Assembly: GCF_018409545.1 (NCBI RefSeq)
Contig: NZ_AP024563.1
Coordinates: forward strand, 850,501 to 914,500
Length of the DNA: 64,000 nucleotides
From: Allochromatium tepidum
GTDB lineage: Bacteria; Pseudomonadota; Gammaproteobacteria; Chromatiales; Chromatiaceae
Direction of reading: 5' to 3'
Shown piece by piece: positions 8,269 to 15,856 of the stretch. The position numbers and the translations under genes were made by a program. Each line of letters opens with the position of its first letter. Position 1 is the stretch's first letter. The notes beneath the pieces were generated by a model. That model was given only the letters and a program-made list of their open reading frames with translations. It was not told where the DNA came from and ran no database searches.

Positions 8269-9216
8269 CTAACCCGGCACGCCGATCCCCCACAGCCAGA
8301 GTCCGAGATTGAGCGTCACGAACGCCGGCAGCGTCGTGATCACCAGCGCCGTGGCCGGGATCTCGCCCTGATCATAGCGCTGGGCGATCAGCGGGTAGAT
8401 CGTCACCATCGGCAGTCCGGCCAGGATCAGCGCCGCCTGACCGAGCGTCGGGTCCAGGGTCGGCACCAGCATCAGCATCCCAAAGGCCACGAGCGGATGG
8501 ACCACCAGTTTGCCGGTGGCGATCGCCGTCGCCGGGCCGAGCGCACCCCGCACCCGCTGTCCGGCCAGACTGCCGCCGATGGCGAACAGCGCGACCACCG
8601 CCGCCGAGCCGGCCAGTAGCTCGATGGTGCGACCGATCGGCGCCGGCAGGCGCCAGCCGAGCGCGGCGAACGCCAGTCCGGCGGCGATCGCCGGCAGGAT
8701 CGGATTGGTGCCGACCGTGCGCAGCACCCGCCCGAGCGTCCGCAGCACACTGCCGCGTCCGCGCTCGCGATGGAACTCGGTCAGGATCAGGGTCAGCGGC
8801 AGGATGATCAGCACCTCGGTCAGGATCGCCATGACCACCGCGATCAGGGCCGGGTCGCCCAGCAACTGCGCCACCAGCGGATAGCCGATATAGCTGCTGT
8901 TGGACATCGACAGCCCCATGCCATAGAAGGCGTTGTCGAGCGGCGAGGTCCGCCGCGCGATGGAGGCGAGCAGCACGCCGATGCCGTAGGTGATCAGCGA
9001 GGCGCTGACATAGACGAGCAGGAAGTCGGGCACCAGGATGCTGTCGAGCGAGCGCTTGGAGAGCGTGTCGAACAGTAGCGCGGGCAGGGCGAACAGCAGG
9101 GCATAGCGGCTCATGGCGACCGCGCCCTCACGCGGCATCCAGGCCCGACGCACGGCGGCGAAACCGAGTGCGATCAACAGGAAGATGGGGGCGGTGACGG
9201 CAAGGATGGCGAGCAA
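8269..9216 (-). CDS. AEC family (auxin efflux carrier-like) transporter
   Basis: A 315-residue membrane protein with about ten hydrophobic segments. It carries the AEC pattern: an N-terminal helix followed by FAAVRRAWMPREGAVAMSRY, the polar break SNSSYIGYPLVAQLLGDPAL in mid-protein, and AGLPMVTIYPLIAQRYDQGE near the C-terminus. Members export or exchange carboxylates and similar solutes; the substrate here is unknown. The start is probably TTG at 9216, preceded by AGGAAG at good spacing. It converges on tal. Just upstream lies the IS982 fragment, so its native promoter may have been altered. Confidence 0.88.
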   Translation of the reverse strand: MLAILAVTAPIFLLIALGFAAVRRAWMPREGAVAMSRYALLFALPALLFDTLSKRSLDSILVPDFLLVYVSASLITYGIGVLLASIARRTSPLDNAFYGMGLSMSNSSYIGYPLVAQLLGDPALIAVVMAILTEVLIILPLTLILTEFHRERGRGSVLRTLGRVLRTVGTNPILPAIAAGLAFAALGWRLPAPIGRTIELLAGSAAVVALFAIGGSLAGQRVRGALGPATAIATGKLVVHPLVAFGMLMLVPTLDPTLGQAALILAGLPMVTIYPLIAQRYDQGEIPATALVITTLPAFVTLNLGLWLWGIGVPG

Positions 9217-9236
9217 GACGGACTTCCTGAATAACG

Positions 9237-9619
9237 TGAGTTCTGGATAAGGGCGGCGGCTCTGGGGGCAAAACCGGCGAAGGTTTCAGGAGACCATCCC
9301 GATGCCCCGGAGAGCCGCCATGATCGATTGTGAAGCCGTGTACTGCGATGTGGATGATTTCTGCCAGGTGTTTCCGCCGGCCTGGCATCGCCGGCTCCTG
9401 ACCGGCGGGGAGCGGCGTCGGCGGCGGGCCGGACGTTTGACGCTCAGCGAGATCCTGACGATCCTGATCGTCTTCCATCAATCCCAGTACCGCACCTTCA
9501 AAGCGTTCTCTCTGTTGTCCCTGAGCCGACACGCCCGGGGCGAATTCCCCAGTCTGGTCGGCTATACGCGATTTGTAGCCTTGATTCCACAGGCGTTCAG
9601 GCCACTGTGCTTCTATCGG
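9237..9619 (+). mobile_element. IS982 family fragment (5' part only)
   Basis: The first ~106 codons of the reading frame at 9302 are the N-terminus of an IS982 transposase: YCDVDDFCQVFPPAW, then LTLSEILTILIVFHQSQYRT and FPSLVGYTRFVALIPQAF. A ribosome site AGGAG lies at 9288-9292. The catalytic DDE region and the right end are missing: the frame passes into an unrelated protein at about 9611-9622. The left boundary is a guess, since I could not identify a terminal inverted repeat or a target duplication. The fragment cannot move by itself. Confidence 0.7.
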
Positions 9620-9994
9620 CTGCCGCCCGGCACGCTGAAACGGGTCGAGGGCGACGAGGTGCCCAAGTTCATGGGCGCCAAAAAGATGAGCCTGCACCAG
9701 ACCGGCTTCCAGGAGGTGCTGGCGCTGGCCGATCTGCTCGGCGACTATCCGCGCCATCTGCTGTTGATCGGCGTGCAGCCGGTCGAGCTGGACGACTTCG
9801 GCGGCAGTCTGCGCCCCGAGGTCAAGGCGCAGATCGAGCCGGCGATCGGGCTGGCGCGCGCGTATCTGGAGTCGTTCGGCATTGACTGGGAGGACTGTGA
9901 GACGTCTGAAGCGGCGGACTATCGTGATCTGCCGCACCCATCTCTGGGGCTGGACGTCTACGAATCCGGCCGCCCACGCATCGAAATGGGGTAG
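9302..9994 (+). pseudogene. In-frame chimera: IS982 transposase N-terminus joined to a HyaD/HupD hydrogenase maturation protease C-terminus
   Basis: After the transposase segment (residues 1-~106) the frame continues as the C-terminal half of a [NiFe]-hydrogenase maturation endopeptidase: PPGTLKRVEGDEVPKF, KKMSLHQTGFQEVLALADLL and LLIGVQPVELDDFGGSL, with the family spacing up to IEPAIGLARAYLESFG. The protease N-terminus, with its GxGN motif and first metal-binding acidic residue, is absent, so the enzyme cannot be functional. No other hydrogenase gene is next to it, which implies a deletion that removed the rest of the transposase and the front of the protease. The frame is open through the join for 230 residues, so a fusion protein could be made. 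The C-terminal 30 residues (AADYRDLPHPSLG) may be a native extension. Confidence 0.8.
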
Positions 9995-10004
9995 CGCGTT
10001 CCCT

Positions 10005-10742
10005 TCAGATCCCGCGAATATCGAGGTGCTCGAAGAGTCGCGGGTCGACCGCTTCGACGAGTTCGCGCGGCATGATCGAGTAGCCGGGCAGATTGGGATC
10101 AAGCGCCCGCTGAGTTGCGCAGACTTGCAGCACATAGCGCCGAACGCCGGTTGCGGCCAGTTTGCGGCTCAGGTTGCGTAAGTAGTCGAGTGTCCAGTCG
10201 GGCATCAGCGTAGTGCGGACTTCCAGATTCACCCCAGCTTCCAGCAGCAAAGCCAAACTCGACCAGGCCCGCTCACCCGAGTCGGGCACGCCGGTGAGGG
10301 TCGCATAGTCTTCGGGCAGCGCCTTGATATCGAGTCCGACCCAATCGATCAGCGGCAGGAGCGGGCGCAGACGTTCGGGATAGGCGCCGCTGGTGTGCAG
10401 ACCGATCTTGTAGCCGATTGCACGGGTTTCACGCATGGCCGCGTTGAGCGCGGATTGCGCAGTCGGCTCGCCGCCGCTGAAGACCACGGCATCGAGCAAT
10501 CCGACCCGCTGACGCAGAAAAACGCGGATGTCTGTCCAGTCGATCAGTGATTCAATGGCGGTCGAGTCCAGTAGATCGCCGTTCTGACAATAGCGACAGC
10601 GCCAGGGACAGCCCTGACAAAAGACCACAGCCGACAGCTCGCCGGGATAGTCGATGGTCGTCAGGCGCGTGAAACCGCCGACCCTAAGCCGCTCGGCGGC
10701 TTGAGGATGGTCGGACGTGGCGAAGGGAGCACTGTCGGGCAT
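10005..10742 (-). CDS. nrdG: Anaerobic ribonucleoside-triphosphate reductase activating protein (radical SAM)
   Basis: The enzyme uses a 4Fe-4S cluster and S-adenosylmethionine to generate the glycyl radical on class III ribonucleotide reductase. The N-terminal part contains GGFTRLTTIDYPGELSAVVF followed by the cluster motif CPWRCRYC (CxxxCxxC) and the SAM-binding SGGEPT. At 245 residues it is longer than the E. coli enzyme and resembles the NrdG of Pseudomonas and Thermotoga type. It lies about 50 bases downstream of the small gene that supplies the glycyl motif and in the same direction as nrdD, so the three probably form one operon. Intact. Confidence 0.93.
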   Translation of the reverse strand: MPDSAPFATSDHPQAAERLRVGGFTRLTTIDYPGELSAVVFCQGCPWRCRYCQNGDLLDSTAIESLIDWTDIRVFLRQRVGLLDAVVFSGGEPTAQSALNAAMRETRAIGYKIGLHTSGAYPERLRPLLPLIDWVGLDIKALPEDYATLTGVPDSGERAWSSLALLLEAGVNLEVRTTLMPDWTLDYLRNLSRKLAATGVRRYVLQVCATQRALDPNLPGYSIMPRELVEAVDPRLFEHLDIRGI

Positions 10743-10792
10743 GGGCTTGAGATCCAGCCGTCACGAGGACGGCCAGTAGATCGAGTACGGAC

Positions 10793-10981
10793 TCAGGCCG
10801 CAACCCGCCGATTCCGACGATTCAGCGAACCGCGAGGCTGCTCTTTGAAATAGCAACGCTCGGCGTGCTCAGCCTGCTTGCCGGCATTGAAGGCCGAGAC
10901 CGGACGGTGATAGCCCATGACGCGGGTCCAGACTTCGCAGGGGGTCCGTTCTTCGGTCTTGAGTTCGAGGGTGTCGTTCAT
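10793..10981 (-). CDS. Small glycyl-radical tail protein of class III ribonucleotide reductase
   Basis: The 62-residue protein equals the C-terminal segment of NrdD proteins: EVWTRVMGYHRPVSAFNAGK followed by QAEHAERCYFKE. RVMGY is the place where class III reductases carry their catalytic glycyl radical. The large NrdD encoded 137 bases upstream stops right after its zinc-cysteine cluster and lacks this segment, so the radical site appears to be a separate polypeptide. It has its own ribosome site (AGGAG, 8 bases before the ATG). It presumably docks into NrdD and is activated by NrdG encoded next. By analogy, the free-standing glycyl subunit GrcA substitutes for the damaged tail of pyruvate formate-lyase. 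Confidence 0.85.
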   Translation of the reverse strand: MNDTLELKTEERTPCEVWTRVMGYHRPVSAFNAGKQAEHAERCYFKEQPRGSLNRRNRRVAA

Positions 10982-11118
10982 TGGCGCATTCTCCTTGACT
11001 TCGATGCGTCGGTGTTATTGCTCGCCGCGCGTGCGACGAGGTCGGGTCCGTGGCCGGCTCGATGCCGCTCGCGCGATGGCGTCTGGGCGATCGAGTCCAG
11101 CCATTCGGGTTTGAGTGT

Positions 11119-14109
11119 TCAGTGAATGGACTGGCAATCCGAGCTTGTGCACTGAGCCTTGTGCTTGCGCGCGATCAGCTCCTGGTCGCAGATCGGGCAG
11201 AATTGGTGCTCGCCGGCGATATAGCCGTGCTTGGGACAGATGGAGAACACCGGCGTGATCGTGATATAGGGCAGACGGAAGTTCTCCAGCGCGCGGCGCA
11301 CCAAACGCTTGCAGGCTTCGGTCGAGGAAATCTGCTCGCTCATGTACAGATGCAGCACCGTGCCGCCGGTGTACTTGCTCTGGAGCGTCTCCTGCATCGC
11401 CAGCGCCTCGAACGGATCGTCGGTATAGCCGACCGGCAACTGCGAGCTGTTGGTGTAATAGGGCGTCTCCCGGGTGCCGGACTGAATGATGTCCGGGAAG
11501 CGCTTCTGGTCCTCACGCGCGAAGCGGTAGGTCGTGCCCTCGGCCGGCGTGGCCTCCAGGTTGTACATGTTGCCCGTCGCTTCCTGGAACTCGACCATGC
11601 GCGCCCGCACGCGGTCGAGCAGCCGACAGGCCAGCTCATGCCCCTTGGGCGTGGTGATGTCCTCGGCATCGTGGGTGAAGTTGCGGATCATCTCGTTGAT
11701 GCCGTTCACACCGATGGTCGAGAAGTGATTGCGCAGCGTGCCGAGATAGCGCTTGGTATAGGGGAAGAGTCCGGCGTCCATGTGACGCTGGATGACCTTG
11801 CGCTTGATCTCCAGACTGTTGCGCGCAATGTCGAGCAGCTCGTCGAGCCGCGCCATCAGGCCGGACTCGTCGCCGCGATGAAGATAGCCGAGCCGCGCGC
11901 AGTTGATCGTGACCACACCCAGCGAGCCGGTCTGTTCCGCCGAGCCGAAGAGCCCGTTGCCGCGCTTCAGCAGCTCGCGCAGATCGAGCTGGAGCCGGCA
12001 GCACATGGAGCGCACCATGTTGGGTGTCAACTCTGAGTTGACGAAATTTTGAAAATAGGGAAGGCCATACTTGGCCGTCATCTCGAACAACTGCTCGGCG
12101 TTCTCGCTCTCCCAGGGGAAATCCGGCGTGATGTTGTAGGTCGGGATCGGGAAGGTGAAGATCCGCCCCTTGGCATCGCCCTCAGTCATGACCTCGATAT
12201 AGGCCCGATTGATCATGTCCATCTCGGTCTGGAGATCGCCATAGGTGAAGGGCTGCTCCACACCGCCGATCACCGGCACCTGCTCGCGCAGATCCTCGGG
12301 ACACACCCAATCGAAGGTGAGATTGGTAAAGGGCGTATTGCCGGTGATGAAAGTCTTGCCGCGACGACGAGCGACGAAGGTGCCGTTGCGGGTGGTCGGA
12401 CACCAGACCTTGCCCTTATAGGGCTTGCGCTCGATGAGCTGGATATAGGTCTCGCGGTTGCGCACGATGTTGAGCACATGCACACCCGAATCCTGGCGCG
12501 TGTGCACCGTGCTGCCGTAGCCGGCGAGCGCGCACAGCTCCTGGAGCGCGTCGAGATTGTCGCGGTCCTTGGTGTAGATGCGCGTGCGGCCATTCTCTTC
12601 GACGTGCCCGTCGCCCTTGACATAGGTGTCGAGGAAGAGCCGGATCTGACGCGCCGACAGTGTGCGGATGACATCCGGGACGCACTTGTGCTCCAGATAG
12701 CCCAGCACGAACTCACTGGCGCCCTTGTTCAGGCGATAGCGATAGACCGGATAGTTGGAGTAGGTTCCAGTGCGCTCCTGACGGTGCCAGCTCAGACCCA
12801 GCTCGTGCAACAGCCATTCGATCTCGGCAGCGTGCTCAGGATGGCCAATGGACTGGAAGAGACCGACACGCGAACGCCCCTCGCTGAAATCGAAATTGCC
12901 CTCGGCCACGATCCACGCCAGCAGCATGACGACCTTATCGTCGATCTCATGCTCGGACGAAGTCTCCCAGGCATTGGGGATGATGACCGGCGACTTGAGT
13001 TCGGCGATCTGCTCGATGTCTTCGAGAATCCAGCGATCCTCGCTGTTGAAGACCTTGCGCAGCACCTTGTGACGCGGCGTGATCCACTGTTCCTGAGTGC
13101 GGTTGCGCAGCACATACATCTCGCCGTCGAAGTCATAGGCGGTGATGGCCAGCGGTTCCAGATATTCCAGCCGGTTGTTGCGCCAGTCGAAGGTCGCGAT
13201 TTTCTCGCCGGGCCGGATCTGGTCGTGACGCTTCCAACCGTGCTCGGTCAGACACTCGGTCTCGGCATCGACACACTGGGTGCCCCAGCGCGACGGCACA
13301 TTGAGGTTGTAGATCAGCTCCTGGATGTACTGCTTGACTTGCTTGTAGGGCAGGCCGTCGACACGCACGAAGGGCGCCATATAGGTATCGAAGCTGGAAA
13401 ACGCCTGCGCCCCCGCCCACTCGTTCTGGAGCGTGCCGAGAAAGTTGACGATCTGCCCGATCGCCGAGGACATATGCTTGGGCGGCGCGGCCTCGACCTT
13501 GCCGGGCACGCCATTGAGTCCCTCATGCAGCAAGGTGCGCAGCGACCAGCCCGCGCAGTAGCCGGAGAGCATGTCCAGGTCATGGATGTGCAGATCGCCC
13601 TCGCGGTGCGCCGCGCCGATCTCGGGCGGATAGACATGATTGAGCCAGTAGTTGGCGATCATCTTGCCCGAGGTGTTGAGGATCAGCCCGCCGAGCGAGT
13701 AGCCCTGATTGGCATTGGCCGCCACGCGCCAGTCGGAGCGGTCCAGATATTCGTTGATCGAGCTGCCGACATCGACCAGGGTGCGGCTGTCGGTGCGCAG
13801 CTTCTTGTGCTGCTCGCGATAGACGATATAGGCGCGCGCGGTCTCGAAGTGGTTGGCGGCGATCAGCGTCTGCTCGACGACATCCTGGATGCCCTCGATG
13901 TCGGGCAAACGGCCATCGCTGAACCTGTACGCTAGCACCTTGATCGCCTGCGCGGTCAACAGACTGGCCTCGGCGGCGCCGAACTCACCGCTGGCCTGAC
14001 CGGCACGCCGGATCGCCGATTCGATCTTGCCGGCATCGAAACGCACCTCCTGCCCATCGCGCTTGATCACGCGGGTCGGGGGAGTGGGGGAGTGCGTCTG
14101 GTTGGCCAT
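11119..14109 (-). CDS. nrdD: Anaerobic ribonucleoside-triphosphate reductase with an intein
   Basis: The 996-residue precursor makes deoxynucleotides anaerobically. Residues ~12-100 are an ATP cone (RVIKRDGQEVRFDAGKIESA); the catalytic barrel follows with HREGDLHIHDLDMLSGYCAG. After NLNVPSRWGTQ (residue 278) an intein of 313 residues intervenes (279-591), and the extein resumes with TPFTNLTFDW. The C-terminus has four zinc cysteines (CPKHGY, CPICDQ, CTSSDC) and then stops: the glycyl-radical motif is absent and is found in the 62-residue gene downstream. Without the intein the protein has 683 residues. A promoter overlapped by two NrdR-like boxes lies ~145-180 bases upstream. Antisense open frames of up to 628 codons over this gene are shadows. 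Confidence 0.95.
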   Translation of the reverse strand: MANQTHSPTPPTRVIKRDGQEVRFDAGKIESAIRRAGQASGEFGAAEASLLTAQAIKVLAYRFSDGRLPDIEGIQDVVEQTLIAANHFETARAYIVYREQHKKLRTDSRTLVDVGSSINEYLDRSDWRVAANANQGYSLGGLILNTSGKMIANYWLNHVYPPEIGAAHREGDLHIHDLDMLSGYCAGWSLRTLLHEGLNGVPGKVEAAPPKHMSSAIGQIVNFLGTLQNEWAGAQAFSSFDTYMAPFVRVDGLPYKQVKQYIQELIYNLNVPSRWGTQCVDAETECLTEHGWKRHDQIRPGEKIATFDWRNNRLEYLEPLAITAYDFDGEMYVLRNRTQEQWITPRHKVLRKVFNSEDRWILEDIEQIAELKSPVIIPNAWETSSEHEIDDKVVMLLAWIVAEGNFDFSEGRSRVGLFQSIGHPEHAAEIEWLLHELGLSWHRQERTGTYSNYPVYRYRLNKGASEFVLGYLEHKCVPDVIRTLSARQIRLFLDTYVKGDGHVEENGRTRIYTKDRDNLDALQELCALAGYGSTVHTRQDSGVHVLNIVRNRETYIQLIERKPYKGKVWCPTTRNGTFVARRRGKTFITGNTPFTNLTFDWVCPEDLREQVPVIGGVEQPFTYGDLQTEMDMINRAYIEVMTEGDAKGRIFTFPIPTYNITPDFPWESENAEQLFEMTAKYGLPYFQNFVNSELTPNMVRSMCCRLQLDLRELLKRGNGLFGSAEQTGSLGVVTINCARLGYLHRGDESGLMARLDELLDIARNSLEIKRKVIQRHMDAGLFPYTKRYLGTLRNHFSTIGVNGINEMIRNFTHDAEDITTPKGHELACRLLDRVRARMVEFQEATGNMYNLEATPAEGTTYRFAREDQKRFPDIIQSGTRETPYYTNSSQLPVGYTDDPFEALAMQETLQSKYTGGTVLHLYMSEQISSTEACKRLVRRALENFRLPYITITPVFSICPKHGYIAGEHQFCPICDQELIARKHKAQCTSSDCQSIH
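12337..13275 (-). other. Intein with LAGLIDADG homing endonuclease inside NrdD
   Basis: This segment encodes residues 279-591 of the NrdD precursor. It starts with cysteine (CVDAETECLTEHGWK, block A), has a block B with TPRH (QEQWITPRHKVL), two LAGLIDADG-like motifs (LLAWIVAEGNFDF and FLDTYVKGDGHVEE), and ends FITGN before threonine. The first residue Cys, last residue Asn and following Thr fit protein splicing. The penultimate residue is glycine instead of the usual histidine, which is found in a minority of active inteins. The insertion point lies in one of the most conserved stretches of NrdD (SRWGxQ/TPFTN), as expected of a homing element. Splicing restores an uninterrupted reductase. Confidence 0.93.
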
Positions 14110-14239
14110 CGTGATCCTCGGTCGGCGGTACGGTTTTGAGCGGAGATGTCGACGCCCGTGCCTGGGTGAAATCGCGCTTTTCGTTCCAAATCAGTACCCT
14201 TGGCGAGCGGCTGGAACGCAAAGCGCCCGCAGGCGCGGG

Positions 14240-14253
14240 CACAATATGTAGTA
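14240..14253. promoter_or_regulatory. NrdR-like box 1 (nrdD promoter)
   Basis: CACAATATGTAGTA matches the NrdR consensus CACWATATATWGTG at 12 of 14 positions. It lies at the expected transcription start of nrdD, just downstream of the TATACT -10 element. NrdR is the ATP/dATP-sensing repressor of ribonucleotide reductase genes and binds pairs of such boxes. Confidence 0.65.
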
Positions 14254-14260
14254 GGCGGCG

Positions 14261-14289
14261 AGTATACCTCTAACCAGATGCTGTGGCTA
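14261..14289 (-). promoter_or_regulatory. Predicted sigma-70 promoter of nrdD
   Basis: On the minus strand TAGCCA (14289-14284) is followed after 17 bases by TATACT (14266-14261). The -10 is strong and the -35 matches at 4 of 6. Transcription would begin near 14254, leaving a leader of about 145 bases. Two NrdR-like boxes flank and overlap it, which supports the assignment. Confidence 0.55.
14272..14285. promoter_or_regulatory. NrdR-like box 2 (nrdD promoter)
   Basis: AACCAGATGCTGTG is a weaker match (about 9 of 14) to the NrdR consensus. It begins exactly 32 bp from box 1, about three helical turns, which is the characteristic spacing of paired NrdR sites. It lies in the spacer and touches the -35 element of the predicted nrdD promoter, a suitable position for repression. 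Confidence 0.5.
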
Positions 14290-14478
14290 GAGACAAATGA
14301 GCTTGACAAGAGCCCTCGCCGGAAGGGACGCGCGGAAGGTGCTGTATGGACGTCAGTTTTTGGCGAACGTCGACGGCAAGAAAATGGTTTCAGCGGAGAT
14401 TCGGTGGCGGAGGCGGGAGGGCATAGGAGCGTGGCGAGGTCGTCGATCGGCCCCGCCACAGGAGAGCGGCGAACGCGG

Positions 14479-15651
14479 TCAGAACTCGACCGCCAGCTGC
14501 GCGGTGAAGGTGTCGCCCGACTTGCCGGTACCGCCGTCGCGCGTGTTGTAGTCACGATCACGCGCCCATTCGAGTCCGAGCGAGGTACGATCGAAAATTT
14601 CGATCGACCAGCCGAGCAGCCAGCGCTCCTTGGGCAGTTCGAGCGCCGGCGCCTCGCGCGTGCCCTGATAGGCCACCGCCGCTACCGATTCGCGCCCCAA
14701 CAGCGTGAAGCTGTAACCGGCCTCGATGTTCCAGGCCGAAGGACGCGCTCCCTCGCCCTTGAACTCCAGGCTGATCGGGTCGAAGTCGTCGGCCGCCGAC
14801 AGATATTCGCCGATGAGACTGAAGGGGCCGAAGCTCGCGGCCGCGTTGAGGGTCCAGCCGGCGGTACGCTCGGTCGGATCGATGCTCAGGCTCGGATCGA
14901 GTTCGGCCGCACCGACCCGGATATCGTTGATGGTTTCATGCAGGCTGTCCGAGTCGCCGAGGTCGTTGATATAACCGGCGCCCACCGACCAGGCCCAGTC
15001 ATCGCTGTCCTGCGCAAAGCCGAGATTGGCTCCCCAGCTCTCGATCCGATCCTTGCCCTTGACCTTGTTGTCGCCATTGAAGACATAGACGCTACCCGAG
15101 AAGCCGCTGTGCTCGAAGCCCAGTTGCAGCGCCGTCTCGCGCGCCTCGCCGATCTCCAGTGTCAGCGGGTCGGAGACCAGATTGGTCTCATAGACGCCGA
15201 AGGGCACATAGACCTGACCGGCGGTCAGGAACAGCGGCGAGACATCGGCATTGGCGAACGTCAGATAGGCGGTGTCGACCTCGAGATCGGTCTCGTCCTG
15301 CTCGTAGAGGAATGAGATCCCAGCCTCGACCCAGTCGTTGACCTGCGAGCGGATGCCCAGCTCAGCCGTGGCCAGCACGATGTCACTCTCGCTGCCGCCC
15401 TCATAGGGCGAGAGATAGCCGGCCTCGACCTCGATCAGGCCGGCGATCTCGATGTTGCGATACCAGGCTGGTGCAGCGTCGTCTTTGGTCTGCGTGTCCT
15501 TGAGAGACCCTTCCAGGCGATCGAGACGCTGTTCAAGGCGTTCGAGGCGCTTGGGTTCGCCCGACGGCTGGGTGTTCGATGAGCCGGTGGCCTGGGCGGC
15601 GCCGGCGGCGAGCATGAGTGCGATAGAGGCGGAGAGTGGTTGGATTCTCAA
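14479..15651 (-). CDS. LbtU family siderophore porin
   Basis: An outer-membrane beta-barrel of 390 residues with a signal peptide (IALMLAAGAAQATG), a short coiled coil (KRLERLEQRLDRLEGSLKD) and about a dozen amphipathic strands ending in the membrane-anchor phenylalanine (TAQLAVEF). The GQVYVPFGVYETNLVSDPLT segment and the coiled-coil-plus-barrel layout are typical of the LbtU family, named for the legiobactin receptor of Legionella, which takes up siderophores without TonB. A Fur-like box lies about 90 bases upstream, in keeping with iron regulation. Alternative: a general phosphate/OprP-like porin. Confidence 0.82.
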   Translation of the reverse strand: MRIQPLSASIALMLAAGAAQATGSSNTQPSGEPKRLERLEQRLDRLEGSLKDTQTKDDAAPAWYRNIEIAGLIEVEAGYLSPYEGGSESDIVLATAELGIRSQVNDWVEAGISFLYEQDETDLEVDTAYLTFANADVSPLFLTAGQVYVPFGVYETNLVSDPLTLEIGEARETALQLGFEHSGFSGSVYVFNGDNKVKGKDRIESWGANLGFAQDSDDWAWSVGAGYINDLGDSDSLHETINDIRVGAAELDPSLSIDPTERTAGWTLNAAASFGPFSLIGEYLSAADDFDPISLEFKGEGARPSAWNIEAGYSFTLLGRESVAAVAYQGTREAPALELPKERWLLGWSIEIFDRTSLGLEWARDRDYNTRDGGTGKSGDTFTAQLAVEF

Positions 15652-15737
15652 GGATCGTTGCTCCTGGTTAAGTCGATTTCAGTCACGCGGGCAAAGCGAT
15701 GCCTTGACGCGCGAAACGCATCGGTCGTCAAAGCATG

Positions 15738-15758
15738 AAAATGCGAATTGTTGTTATT
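15738..15758. promoter_or_regulatory. Putative Fur box upstream of the LbtU porin
   Basis: Read on the minus strand this is AATAACAACAATTCGCATTT, very similar to the Fur-box form AATGATAATAATTCTCATTT found before many iron-uptake genes. It lies in the only AT-rich patch of the region, ~90 bases before the porin start, with TATATAAAT next to it. It predicts repression by Fur when iron is plentiful. Confidence 0.5.
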
Positions 15759-15856
15759 TATATAACGAGCGATCGGGACTGTAAAGTCCGGTCGTCATTG
15801 GAGGGCGTCCGGCGCGTGACGTACCGGACGATCAGTGGCTGGCGCCGCCGGCAGGA

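Larger units (their letters stand above)
14110..14478. other. Intergenic region upstream of nrdD with promoter and NrdR-like sites
   Basis: This gene-free stretch separates nrdD from the LbtU porin gene, both on the minus strand. It holds the nrdD promoter (14261-14289), two NrdR-like boxes (14240-14253 and 14272-14285) and a GC-rich hairpin, GCCCGC (14225-14230) with GCGGGC (14235-14240), which on the minus strand is followed by GCTTTGCGTT. About 145 bases of nrdD leader remain. Nothing recognisable lies between 14300 and 14478. Confidence 0.6.

Noticed and set aside
12049-13935. Plus-strand open frame of 628 codons
   Set aside because: It lies entirely antisense to nrdD and its intein and shows the Arg/Gly/Leu composition of a GC-rich shadow frame.
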